Below, one piece after another: positions 8,773 through 18,158 of a stretch of 46,280 nt of DNA (position 1 is the stretch's first letter; every line of letters starts with the position of its first letter). The DNA is taken from positions 1 to 46,280 of the forward strand of contig JASISA010000039.1 of NCBI GenBank assembly GCA_031771865.1, written 5' to 3'. The position numbers and the translations under genes were made by a program. The DNA comes from Nothophaeocryptopus gaeumannii. Taxonomy: Eukaryota; Ascomycota; Dothideomycetes; Mycosphaerellales; Mycosphaerellaceae. The notes below the pieces were generated by a model. That model was given only the letters and a program-made list of their open reading frames with translations. It did no database searches and was not told where the DNA came from.

Positions 8773-8822
8773 CATGAAGGATCTAGTATGATATAGTTTA
8801 AATGAAAAAGGATTTATTATAA

Positions 8823-9455
8823 AGGGGGATAATAAATTTTTGCCACAAATACCCGGTATTAACGCTTATAGATAAAAACAAGGTATATATAGGTTCTGCT
8901 ATAGACATTGCGCAAGGTTTTAGACAACATAGGTACAGATATTCAACATACAAAAGTAATAAGAGTAAATTTTACAATTTAATTATTAAACATGGATGAG
9001 GAAATGTAGAGTTTGGTATAATTGAAAAGGAAAAATTTCCCTTGTATAATACTGATGTTACTATTAATAAAAATATATTATTAGATAGAGAGCAGTATTA
9101 TTTAGATAAATACATACCTAGCCTCAATATAAACAAATCAGCAACTTCTATATTAGGTTATAAACAGACTAGAGAAAGTATAGCTAAATTTTCTTCTAGT
9201 AAAGTGGGTATATATCACGCTAAGCGTATCATTTCTAAACCTAGGGCTAAGGTAAGTAAGGAGACTATTGATAAATTTAAATAAATAACTATAGGTTTAA
9301 AAACTTCCCTAGACGACAAATCTCATAATTTAATTAAAGAATTTAAACCAATTAAAGATGCTGCTAGTTATGTAGGTTTGTAACCTAGCAGTGTAAGTAA
9401 GTATATTACTAAAAATACACTTTTAAACCATAAGTATTACTTTAAAATTGATTAA
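8823..9455 (+). pseudogene. 5'-truncated GIY-YIG endonuclease with NUMOD1 tail
   Basis: Open frame 8823-9284 with TGA as Trp but no ATG before the catalytic region. It contains the YIG half (KVYIGSAIDI), the Arg and Glu region (LLDREQYYLDKYIP) and a GYKQT NUMOD-type segment. After the TAA at 9282 the same frame continues with KEFKPIKDAASYVGL, a further TAA near 9381, then PSSVSKYI and NHKYYFKID, which is a NUMOD1 helix-turn-helix. The GIY half is missing and two stops cut the tail, so it is dead or at best partial. Free-standing between tRNA-Leu and tRNA-Gln. Confidence 0.85.
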
Positions 9456-9472
9456 CAATAATAAAAAAAAAA

Positions 9473-9545
9473 TATGTTGTAGACTAATCGGTAAGTCATA
9501 AATTTTTGGTATTTACCTATGAGTGTTCGAATCACTCCAACATAA
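9473..9545 (+). tRNA. trnQ: tRNA-Gln (UUG)
   Basis: Acceptor TATGTTG/CAACATA, D stem GACT/AGTC, anticodon loop TTTTGGT (UUG), T stem GAGTG/CACTC. The loop is easily misread as Pro; counting the stem gives UUG. Confidence 0.9.
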
Positions 9546-9549
9546 TAAA

Positions 9550-9623
9550 GGTGAATATAGTTCAATAGGTAGAACAACTGTATGTGGCACAGTAAGTTTC
9601 CTGTTCAAGTCAGGATATCCACC
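9550..9623 (+). tRNA. trnH: tRNA-His (GUG)
   Basis: Acceptor GTGAATA/TATCCAC with one A-C mismatch, plus the extra 5' G opposite C73 that marks tRNA-His. Anticodon loop ATGTGGC (GUG). Confidence 0.92.
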
Positions 9624-9634
9624 CATGAAATTTA

Positions 9635-9916
9635 ACTCTAGGTTTAAATATCGAATTTAATGAGTATTGTATAGGTAAGAAAGGTCTAGTACTTATAGAG
9701 GACAAATATAAGGATATAGTAAACAAATATCTTGATATTTACTCTATAATATCGAAAACTGACCCTATTAATATTGAAGTAAATTATTATTTTAATATAG
9801 GTAATCATGTTCTAGAGGGAATAGCAGACTTTAAATTATACAAAGAATATGGTTCATTAGATAATGATATTGATTCAAAATTTATCAAGAAATGCATAAT
9901 TTATCAGTTAATTTAG
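9635..9916 (+). pseudogene. ORF fragment without start codon (about 93 codons)
   Basis: Open from inside the region just after tRNA-His to a TAG, with coding-like composition (for example GKKGLVLIEDKYKDIV and NHVLEGIADFKLY), but no ATG in frame. I do not recognise it. It may be the tail of a larger inserted ORF whose start was lost, perhaps of plasmid origin, but no motif shows this. Confidence 0.4.
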
Positions 9917-9968
9917 TAATTGTAAAATTCTTTTTTATAAATAAATAAAGAAATAAATAACAAAAAAA

Positions 9969-10040
9969 GCCCGAGTAGTTTAATAGGTAAAACTTTAATT
10001 TCATGCATTAATAATGGGAATTCAATTTTCCCCTCAGGCC
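9969..10040 (+). tRNA. trnM: tRNA-Met (CAU), copy 3
   Basis: Acceptor GCCCGAG/CTCAGGC with one C-A mismatch, D stem GTTT/AAAC, anticodon loop TTCATGC (CAU), T stem GGGAA/TTCCC. Its 3' half is repeated at 10995, with a GIY-YIG gene between the two. Confidence 0.9.
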
Positions 10041-10077
10041 CATTACTATCCATAACACATTTAATATATATTCTCAA

Positions 10078-10864
10078 ATGCCCTGTAATTTAAAAATTAA
10101 GAGGAGACCATTAAAATACGCTACTTTGAAGCCTAAAAGAATAGCAATATCAAATGTAAATTTATGTTTCATAAAATTATTACATAATACCTCTAGAAGC
10201 TTAAGAGTTTACGATAATATACTGATTAATAAAAACACTCTATTAAAAGAGATGAAAGAGAAAAGTGGTATATACAGATGGCTTAACAAATTAAACGGTA
10301 AATGTTATATAGGTAGCTCAGTAAGTTTAAGCACACGTTTTTCTCATTATTTATATATTAATTATTTAAAGAAAAGAGTTACTATCTCAAACAGTAAGAT
10401 ATACAATGCTTTATTAATACATGGACATGACAACTTTAGATTGGAAGTTTTGGAATTTTGTAGTAAACAAGATCTTATTACTAGAGAACAATACCATATT
10501 GATACGTTTAAACCTGATTATAACATATTAAAATTAGCAGGTTCTACATTAGGTTACAAACATACTGAAACTACATTAGCCAAATATAAATTACGAAAAT
10601 TAAGTGAATCTGCTCTTTTTAACTTAAAAACTGCTAGAAAAAACTGCTAGAAAAAACCCCACTTTTTCTCCTTTAGCTAAAGGTAATAGCTTATTAGCTG
10701 TTTCTCAAAAAATTACTATAGAAAATGTAATTACTAAAGAAGTAAATAGATACAGCTCTATTAGATCTGCCGCACGAAAATTTGGAGTTACTCACACTAC
10801 ATTAAGAGATTATATGATTAAAAATAAGATATTTAGAGATTATTATATAATTAAAAAGGTATAA
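10078..10864 (+). pseudogene. GIY-YIG endonuclease broken by a 13-bp duplication
   Basis: The ATG at 10078 opens 190 codons. A basic leader with a presequence-like string (IKLLHNTSRSL) comes first, then the GIY-YIG domain (SGIYRWLNKLNGKCYIGSS, residues about 63-81), the Arg of STRF, the Glu region (TREQYHIDTFKP) and a GYKHTETT motif. The frame stops at 10650 because ACTGCTAGAAAAA is repeated in tandem at 10631-10656. Past it, another frame runs to TAA 10864 with a clear NUMOD1 segment (SIRSAARKFGVTHTTLRDY). A recent break, so the catalytic part may still be made. It sits between full tRNA-Met and its stranded 3' half, so this is probably the homing gene of that insertion. Confidence 0.88.
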
Positions 10865-10994
10865 AATAAATTATCTTTTCACGCAAAGCGCTAAAAACAC
10901 CACTCCCCCTATGGTGATAAAAAATAGATTTCTACATACATTACAAATTACTTATATATTATAATATATATTTGATTTATAAATTGCTTAGAAC

Positions 10995-11040
10995 ATTAAT
11001 TTCATGCATTAATAGTGAGAATTCGAGTTTCTCCTCAGGC
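10995..11040 (+). pseudogene. 3' half of tRNA-Met, stranded copy
   Basis: Matches tRNA-Met at 9969-10040 from the anticodon stem (TTAATTTCATGCATTAATA) to the acceptor end with a few changes, and has no 5' half. Together with the full gene it flanks about 950 bp carrying the GIY-YIG gene. Confidence 0.85.
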
Positions 11041-11431
11041 TTTTTTTCTCTAGATAAAAACCAGAATAAGGTATTTATATCTATGTATAGAAAATAATAT
11101 ATATATAATATATGTAAATTTTTATAGATATAACTTAAATGTTTTCAATAGCACTCTATAAATGGTAGATAAGTAAGTACTTACATATTATACTTAATTA
11201 CCCTATAGCTACATATATTATACTTGCAAATGTACTTAGGCTAAATTGATTAAGTTGTAATAAATTTTTATTAAGTAATAACAACATATATTTAAATACT
11301 ACGATATGAAAGCAATGTACCTGTGGTGGTGTTATGGTTAGTCTTTGTTAAGGTTAATAGGTGCACGGCTAGCAAAGATTTAATAATGAAAAAGCAAGTA
11401 ATGTTATATTTTTACAAAACAAAACATAAAA
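11041..11431. other. Intergenic region before tRNA-Lys and nad4L
   Basis: A+T-rich. 11320-11400 is richer in G and looks structured, but no tRNA fold could be made from it. No ORF supported. It may hold the leader for the nad4L-nad5 transcript. Confidence 0.4.
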
Positions 11432-11503
11432 GAGAGCTTAACTTAATGGTAAACTATGTGACTTTTAATCATTGTAATATGAGTTCAAATCTCATAGCTC
11501 TTA
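11432..11503 (+). tRNA. trnK: tRNA-Lys (UUU), copy 1
   Basis: Acceptor GAGAGCT/AGCTCTT, anticodon loop CTTTTAA (UUU), T stem ATGAG/CTCAT. The D stem ACTT/AACT has a C-C mismatch that copy 2 (40934) lacks, so this copy may be the weaker one. Confidence 0.88.
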
Positions 11504-11537
11504 ATAATAAAGTATTTGTGTGATAACATGTATAACA

Positions 11538-11807
11538 GTGAACTTATCTTTAATTTTATTTTTAACCGGAATATTCGGTTTTGTATTGAATAGAAAAAAC
11601 ATTATACTTATGCTTATATCTATTGAAATAATGTTATTGGCAATAACGTTTTTAATACTAATAACGTCACTTAATTTTGACGATATATTAGGACAAATAT
11701 ACGCTATTTATATAATAGCTATAGCTGGAGCAGAATCAGCGATAGGATTAGGTATATTAGTTGCATTCTATAGATTAAGAGGAAGTCTAGCAATAGAATT
11801 TAAATAA
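11538..11807 (+). CDS. nad4L: NADH dehydrogenase subunit 4L
   Basis: Small inner-membrane subunit of complex I; with its neighbours it forms part of the proton-pumping arm. 89 residues from the GTG at 11538 (VNLSLILFL), which matches the usual fungal length and N-terminus. No ATG is available; an upstream GTG at 11520 would add six residues. Three membrane segments; conserved RKNIILMLISIEIMLLA and AGAESAIGLG. The stop TAA overlaps the ATG of nad5 by one base, the arrangement typical of fungal mitochondria, implying one transcript and coupled translation. tRNA-Lys lies 34 bp upstream. Confidence 0.95.
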   Translation: MNLSLILFLTGIFGFVLNRKNIILMLISIEIMLLAITFLILITSLNFDDILGQIYAIYIIAIAGAESAIGLGILVAFYRLRGSLAIEFK

Positions 11808-13777
11808 TGTATTTAACCCTAATAACATTACCTTTATTAGGTTCAATAGTTTCTGGTTTTTGGGGTAGAAAAGTAGGTGTAACAGGATCTCATATAATTA
11901 CATGCAGTGCTGTAATAATAACAACAGTATTATCTATTTTAACTTTTTTTGAAGTTGGAATTAATAATATATCAGTATACATAAACCTGTTTAGATGAAT
12001 AGATTCAGAATCTCTTAACGTATCATGAGGTTTTGTATTCGATTCATTAACAGTGTCAATGTTAATACCTGTATTAATAGTTTCTTCATTAGTACATGTA
12101 TATTCTATTGGATATATGAGTCATGACCCTCACAACCAAAGATTTTTTAGTTATTTAAGTTTATTTACTTTTATGATGATTATACTTGTAACATCGAATA
12201 ATTTCTTATTAATGTTTCTAGGATGAGAAGGAGTGGGTGTTTGTTCCTACTTATTAGTAAGTTTTTGATTTACTAGAATAGCAGCTAATCAAAGCTCTAT
12301 ATCTGCGTTTTTAACAAATAGACTAGGAGATTGCTTTTTAACTATAGGTATGTTTGCTATATTGTGATCATTCGGTAATATAGATTATTCTACAGTATTT
12401 TCAATAGCACCGCTAATGACAGAAAACTTAATAACTATTATAGGAATATGTTTATTAATAGGTGCTATGGCCAAAAGCTCACAAATAGGGCTACACGTTT
12501 GATTACCTATGGCCATGGAAGGACCTACTCCAGTTTCAGCACTAATACATGCTGCTACTATGGTTACAGCAGGAGTATATTTACTGATGCGTACTTCACC
12601 TCTTATAGAATACAGTAACACTGTACTCTTACTATGTTTATGAATAGGTGCTATTACTACAGTATTTAGTTCTCTAATAGGTTTATTCCAGCAAGACATT
12701 AAAAAAGTTATAGCTTATTCAACTATGAGTCAATTAGGTATGATGGTAATTGCAATAGGTCTATCTTCTTATAACATAGCTCTATTTCATTTAGTAAATC
12801 ACGCATTCTATAAAGGACTTTTATTCCTAGGAGCTGGAGCTGTAATACACGCTGTATCAGATAACCAAGATTTTAGAAAATATGGAGGACTAAAACCTTT
12901 TTTACCTTTAACCTACTCAGTTATGTTAATAGCTTCCTTAAGTTTAGTAGCATTCCCTTTTATGACTGGTTTTTATTCTAAAGATTTTATATTAGAATCA
13001 TCTTATGGTCAATTTTTTTTTTCTAGTACAGTTGTATATTTTATATCAACAATAGGTGCAATGTTTACTACACTTTACTCAGTTAAAGTTCTATACTTAA
13101 CTTTTTTAAGTCATCCTAATGGACCCCTTGTAAACTACAAACACGCTCATGAAGGTGATATATTCATGAGTATGCCTTTAATAATATTAGCTATATTTTC
13201 TATATTCTTTGGTTACATAACTAAAGATATGTTTATAGGACTTGGATCTAATTTTTTTGTGGATAATAGTCTATTCATTCACCCAAGTCACGAAATAATG
13301 TTAGAGACTGAATTTGCAGTTCCTACTTTATTCAAGATTTTACCTTTAATATTCACTTTAACACTAAGTGTTATATCTATTATATTATCTGAATTTACTC
13401 CCCAAATACTAATAAACTTTAAGTTATCTAGACTAGGTTATAATATTTTCAGTTTTTTTAACCAACGGTTTTTGATTGAAATGTTTTATAACAAGTATGT
13501 AACAGATTGTATATTAAAATTAGGAGGGCAAACAACTAAAGTGATTGATAAAGGTTCTATTGAATTAATAGGTCCATATGGTTTAGAAAAAGGATTATTA
13601 GCTTTAAGTAAGAACATATCTAAGTTAGATACAGGAGTAATTACATCTTATGCCTTATATATTTTAGTAGGTCTTACTTTCTATATTATATTACCTTATG
13701 TTTATGAAGTGGACTCTAATTTATTGTTATTAGTTTTATTTACATTGATTGCTACAACTAATAATAAAAAAAAATAG
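11807..13777 (+). CDS. nad5: NADH dehydrogenase subunit 5
   Basis: Antiporter-like subunit of complex I with the long lateral helix. 656 residues, uninterrupted when TGA is Trp (about ten such codons between 11996 and 12700). Conserved features include the N-terminal MYLTLITLPLLGS, the GDRLGD-type stretch (NRLGDCFLTIG), the proton-channel region EGPTPVSALIHAATMVTAG and HAFYKGLLFLGAG. Length is normal and there is no intron. It overlaps nad4L by one base. The C-terminus ends in a short polar tail (TTNNKKK) before TAG. Confidence 0.97.
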
Positions 13778-14336
13778 CTCTAAATGTGATGTTTCTGCGT
13801 TAAGTAATAACTTTAAATCGATTTAATTACATAAGCGAGCCTATTGATTACAATAGTTGTATCAACCAGAAAAAATATAAACCAGAAAATAATATTGTAT
13901 CATTACACGACAACAATTTATTACCAAAATTATGTCATTATTAAAAACAATATTCTTAGCATTATTTTATTAATTAGCAAGGCTATTATACACTACAATA
14001 TAAGCTTATTTTTAACACATATGACCTGTACTTTTGAATATTATACTAAATATTAAGCGACTTTATAAAAGGTATGACACTAATTTTAGATTTAATAAAT
14101 CTTTTTTATGTAAAAACTGAGGTTGAAGGACGAAGGCTTGTAGAACAAATAGGATTAGATACCCTAGTAGTCCAGGCAGAAAAATATGAGTGTTAATAAA
14201 ACACATGTTGTAGCCAGTAGTATTAGAGATACAGTTTACTACTGTAAACATTGCCACGCTATATGCTGCAGTAACTGTTATACAGGGTAAATGTTTATAG
14301 CATATTCCGTATAACAGTTATTGCATAATTTTGTAT
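13778..14336. other. Spacer containing an rrnS piece
   Basis: A+T-rich spacer after nad5. The only recognisable content is the rrnS fragment at 14112-14196. Other open frames here are chance or shadows of that fragment. Confidence 0.5.
14112..14196 (+). pseudogene. rrnS: Fragment of rrnS (790-loop region)
   Basis: Contains the universal small-subunit core GGATTAGATACCCTAGTAGT, flanked by the same sequence as minus-strand 28345-28260 of the real gene with a few changes. Isolated and about 85 bases long. It abuts in rRNA coordinates the other stray piece at 29.6 kb. Confidence 0.93.
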
Positions 14337-15001
14337 ATACATATTATTGCTAATAGCACTAGATACATTTTTTATTTTGCTTTTTTTCTAGAAAGAATGA
14401 AGAATATCGCGCTATATCTTCTAGCAATTGTTATAATGGTTAGATATACATATTATACTACTATAGAATATATAGGGTTATTTTTAATTTCCAAGAAAAG
14501 TCATACTATTTTTATTATCATTATAAGTAAATGAATTTTTTTTCTACCTTAAATCTGCACTCCGGTTTAAACATTTATTGTGATGCACCTCAACCCTGAG
14601 GTGTATATTTTCAAGATAGCGCTAGTCCTCAAATGGAAGCACTTGTAGAATTACACGATAATATAATGTTTTATCTTGTTATTATATTATTCGGTGTAGC
14701 TTGAATAATGGTTTCCATTATAAGAAATTACATATATACAAAATCCCCTCTAAGTAATAAATATTTAAATCATGGAACACTTATTGAGTTAATTTGAACT
14801 ATAACTCCAGCACTTATATTAATATTAATTGCTTTTCCTTCTTTTAAATTATTATACTTAATGGATGAAGTTACAGACCCTTGTTTAACAGTATTTGTTG
14901 AAGGACATCAGTGATATTGAAGTTATCAGTATCCTGATTTTACTAACGACGATGACGAAGAATTGGAATTTGATTCTTATCTAGTACCAGAATCAGATTT
15001 A
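14337..15001. repeat. 665-bp inverted repeat, left arm (cox2 5' region)
   Basis: Reverse complement of 26280-26944, identical wherever I compared except one base near 14346. It covers 194 bp of upstream sequence plus the first 157 codons of cox2. The high identity implies recent duplication or continuing gene conversion. Recombination between the arms would invert the 11.3 kb between them. Confidence 0.95.
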
Positions 15002-15421
15002 AGTGATAATTTAACTTTTGCAATGGATGGGGGTACAAGTTCAAATCCAAGCGCGGGTACCGGAAGTGGGAATATCGATGCTTCAGCTAGTAGTAGCAGT
15101 GGTAATAGCGATAAACCTCAATTAGTTACGTACTCAAACAACCCGAGTTTATTATCGCAAGAAAAGTATCAAAACGTTAATATAGTTTTACAATATGAGG
15201 GGAACACAGGATCGTCTATACATTTATGTAAAATTGGCATTGAAAAAAGTTCTATACAACATGAGCAGCTTAAACCAGTATTTCATTTCGAAAAATCCGG
15301 GTTTTATTTAAATAAAGGGAAAGGGGATATCGTCATCTATGGTAAACAGGTTCAGTTCAGCAGAATTACCAAGGTTGCTGAATTATACAATGGCCCTACT
15401 GGATGAGGGTACCTATTCTAG
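14531..15421 (+). CDS. Chimeric ORF: cox2 N-terminal half fused to unknown tail (296 aa)
   Basis: The first 157 codons are the same as intact cox2: both membrane helices, the EGHQWYWSYQYPDF stretch, up to VPESDL. From residue 158 the sequence switches without a break to a Gly/Ser/Asn-rich linker (MDGGTSSNPSAGTGSGN and on) and then about 100 residues of unrecognised soluble sequence (NVNIVLQYEGNTG, GIEKSSIQHEQLKP). A TGA at 15404 is Trp and the stop is TAG at 15421. All the copper-A ligands of Cox2 are missing, so it cannot be cytochrome oxidase subunit 2. It keeps the cox2 upstream region and so is probably transcribed. It resembles the chimeric ORFs of plant cytoplasmic male sterility in form only. 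Confidence 0.75.
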
Positions 15422-15725
15422 AATCAAAACCGGTAATATTTATTATACAAAATCGGGTTATTTTATACACTTTTATGTCTGTCCTGCTTTGGGTATAAAG
15501 CGTGATGCATCTCATTTTTTATTTTTTATTTTTGCACTATCATTTTTATTATTCGATTTGGAGATACTTTTAGTATATCCTTATCTAGTTAGTTCATATG
15601 TTAATGATATATTGGGTCTAATTATTATGTTATGGTTTTTCTTAGTAGTTACTATAGGTTTTTTGTTTGAGTTAGGTAATAATGCTCTATCTATTGACAG
15701 TAGAAAAGTCTACTATGTGAAATAA
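15339..15725 (+). pseudogene. Chimeric frame: cox2 middle joined to the nad3 3' end
   Basis: This frame overlaps the end of the preceding ORF in another phase. The first 60 codons are a diverged copy of the Cox2 domain (NYTMALLDEGTYSR, then FIHFYVCPALGIKRDAS, compare VIHSYACPALGIKCDA in intact Cox2). At about residue 61 it changes to Nad3 and follows it to the C-terminus (FFIFALSFLLFDLEILLVYP through ALSIDSRKVYYVK). The nad3 part differs at many positions from the real gene, so the copy is old or came from another lineage. The whole frame is open for 128 codons, but neither half is complete. Confidence 0.8.
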
Positions 15726-16537
15726 CGTAGAAAAAAATATATGTAGTTACTAATACTTTTTAAAAACCGAGCATTTTTTTATAATTCTTACCTCGGTGGT
15801 AATAAAGCTTTTTTTGCTATATATTAAACGACGTGTTGTTTGTTATAGAAATATAAGTTACATATTAGCTTTACGAGATATATGCCTTATTAAGTGATCA
15901 ATTTATAAAAAAAAAAAGGTAAAAACCAATAAGTTAAAGCTTAATTATTATATATTATTATTTTAGGTATTTAAACTATACATAATATATGTATTTTTCA
16001 CTTACATATTAGTATTATCAGAAACACATATATGTAATTAAAAAAATCCATCTTTTTGCTGTCTCTAATTAGACATTAATATTTATAAAAAAAATAATTT
16101 TTATTTACCAATAATTAGTATAAAGTTGCGACAATATTTTGCTAATTAAATTAGAAAAGGTATTTTTAGCATATTAATTATCCTAGTTTTGTGTTTTACA
16201 ACTATTATCATGTATAATGTCACCGTCGTTGTACTAAAACATCGCGTGTATAGCCTTGTTATTTGAGTTGATTATATAGGTAACTTATAATGTCGCCTTT
16301 AACTGTTAACATTAACTTAAAACGTCTTATATTATTCTAGTAGTTTAATAATATTATATGACATTATTAAATAGGTTGTATATTATAAACCTAATTGTAG
16401 AAACTAAGCTATGTATGGTAGTTTACAGTCATGTTTGATATTAGCTATCTAGTTAAAGTTAGTGACTATTATGTGCAATTAAGACATATTTCATAAGAAG
16501 TTTGCTTAAAGGTAATTTTTTTTTTTATTAAACAAGA
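15726..16537. other. Intergenic region, nothing recognised
   Basis: About 800 bp of A+T-rich sequence after the cox2-nad3 chimera. No supportable ORF, tRNA or clear relic on either strand. Confidence 0.5.
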
Positions 16538-16947
16538 TTAATTTTCTATTCAATTACGTTTTTCTACAGTTAAAAATATTCTTAGGGTATAATCATTATT
16601 TTCTAATTTTTGTTTGAGTGTACCAAGCATTGTTTGTTCACTATTCAAATTAGTTTTAGTTTCAGTTAAGGCTTGTATTGCAATAATTTGCTATTATATA
16701 AATTATTGCTCATATACGGTACGTTTTCAATAAATTGATTATTTAAATTTATAATCTACACCTATTAACTGTTCTTTAAACATAGTAATTAGAGCTTCTA
16801 TTTTGGCGGTTTCTTCAAGTAATCTATTACTCTGTTATATGTGCTCATGCACACAGTAAACAACATAATCAAAATAATAAACACCAGCATATAATATAAA
16901 AAAAAGATTATAATAAAAACAATAAACTTAAAAGTTTTTCAACCCAT
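16538..16947 (-). pseudogene. Decayed membrane/coiled-coil ORF
   Basis: Minus-strand ATG at 16947 starts a basic, strongly hydrophobic stretch (MGWKTFKFIVFII, then about 30 apolar residues), followed by stops. Coding-like sequence continues in other frames: AKIEALITMFKEQL, then TETKTNLNSEQTMLGTLKQK, ending at TAA 16538. Membrane anchor plus coiled coil, with several frameshifts. It follows a relic of the cob 3' end, just as the ORF at 29925 follows real cob, so the pair looks like a second, dead copy of that arrangement. Confidence 0.6.
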
Positions 16948-17066
16948 ATTATTTATAGCGAGTTTAACTAAATTATTAACATAAAAGTAAACATAACACC
17001 TGATAACAGTATAGAATTAAAAAAAACATCCATCTCCTTTAGTTACTTTGGGTCATATAATGTAAA

Positions 17067-17131
17067 TCAATTAAACCATTTTCCAGTAAACTAATTAAAG
17101 AAACTATGGTTAAAAAATGTGAAAAATAACA
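17067..17131 (-). pseudogene. cob: Relic of the cob 3' end
   Basis: The minus-strand reading YFSHFLTIVSLISLLENG parallels YFSHFLIIVPLVSLLENS of real cob at about 30400-30330, roughly three quarters identical in DNA over 65-70 bases. The frame stays open to a nearby TAA. Isolated from any other cob exon. Possibly the original cob end displaced by an insertion. Confidence 0.8.
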
Positions 17132-17628
17132 CCCGTTACATATGTGTATTAAACCGTATGTATTACAGTTAACACTTATAGAGAGTTATAATGTTGTACA
17201 CACTGAAAAATACTAGGTGCCATATAGAGATTATGACATATATCAGTTATGTGTTATAACATACCACCTCAAACATATCTATAACCTATTGATGTATAAT
17301 TACTTATAATACTAAATTACCTATTAATATTAACATTATGTTAAGAGATAATAAATAACCTACACCTAATAATGGTAATGATCTTGTCATAAAAAAAGCA
17401 AATTTTATAATTAAGAATTTAAATTCACTAAGTGTTAGAAGATAGCGTGTTTATTGTTTATATATAATACTTATATACATTTAGCTTAGCGAAAATTAAA
17501 TAACAAAAAAAAATATAAGTTACACTTTATTAATAATAACGATAGGTTGCATTTAGCTGCTAGTAAATGCAAATACATTATTGCATGTACTTTAAAATTA
17601 TTTATATATTTCTTTTTTTTTTTGCATT
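17132..17628. other. Intergenic region, nothing recognised
   Basis: A+T-rich spacer. No ORF or RNA gene that I can support. The plus-strand frame from 17567 is a shadow of the minus-strand relic described next. Confidence 0.5.
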
Positions 17629-18075
17629 TTATGTGTTAAATAGTTTATTTAATTCATTACTAAATTGGTACTGTGAAATACTACCATGGTTAAGTTTATT
17701 GTTAAGATCTTATATAAGGTGTGCAGTAGGAAAATACGGTAAAGGGTCCACATCACCTTTCATTGGTGATTTTGCACGTCCGTTTGGTGCATTTTCAAAT
17801 TTTGTGTAACTGACTTATGGAATTCTTACATAAGGTTAGGGTGTAGCAGCTTTCTTAGCCTGCTTAGGTTTTTTCTCCTTAGCCACATGCTCTCCTTGCT
17901 TAGGTTTGCTTCCATCTTCCTCAGATTTACTTCCACCTTGTTTAGGTTTAATTACAGCTTCTTGAGGTTTACTTCCACTTTTATCAGGTAAATTACTGTT
18001 TAGAATTAAAATTTTAATCACAGCTATTGACATGATTACAGCAATAACAACAGCCAATATGATATTTGTCCACAT
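17629..18075 (-). pseudogene. Decayed copy of the membrane-linker-SHOCT ORF
   Basis: One minus-strand frame of 149 codons with three internal TAA stops (17836, near 17820 and inside the last domain). ATG 18075 opens MWTNIILAVVIAVIMSIAV, a membrane helix, then a Lys/Pro/Gln/Ser linker (SGSKPQEAV, KPKQGGSKSEEDG). After the first stop the same frame goes on with GDVDPLPYFPTAHLI-stop-DLNNKLN and SISQYQFSNELNKLF. This matches the intact ORF after cox2 (VELPYMPPAHVIQDLNDKL, ISKQEFDNQLSKLLGL). The last TAA stands where the intact copy has CAA. It lies 83 bp after nad3. The first 79 codons could still give a short membrane peptide. Confidence 0.85.
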
Positions 18076-18158
18076 AGGAGCATAATAACTTGATAATCGT
18101 TATAAAAAGAAAACAGCAAATATTTAATAGACATTAACAAAGACATATGTTTTTTGTA

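Noticed and set aside
14063..14257. Minus-strand ORF of 64 codons
   Set aside because: It is the antisense reading of the rrnS fragment; the same string (FLPGLLGYLI) appears antisense to real rrnS.
17567..17809. Plus-strand ORF of 80 codons
   Set aside because: It lies antisense to the SHOCT-like relic, whose minus-strand frame has clear homology to an intact gene.
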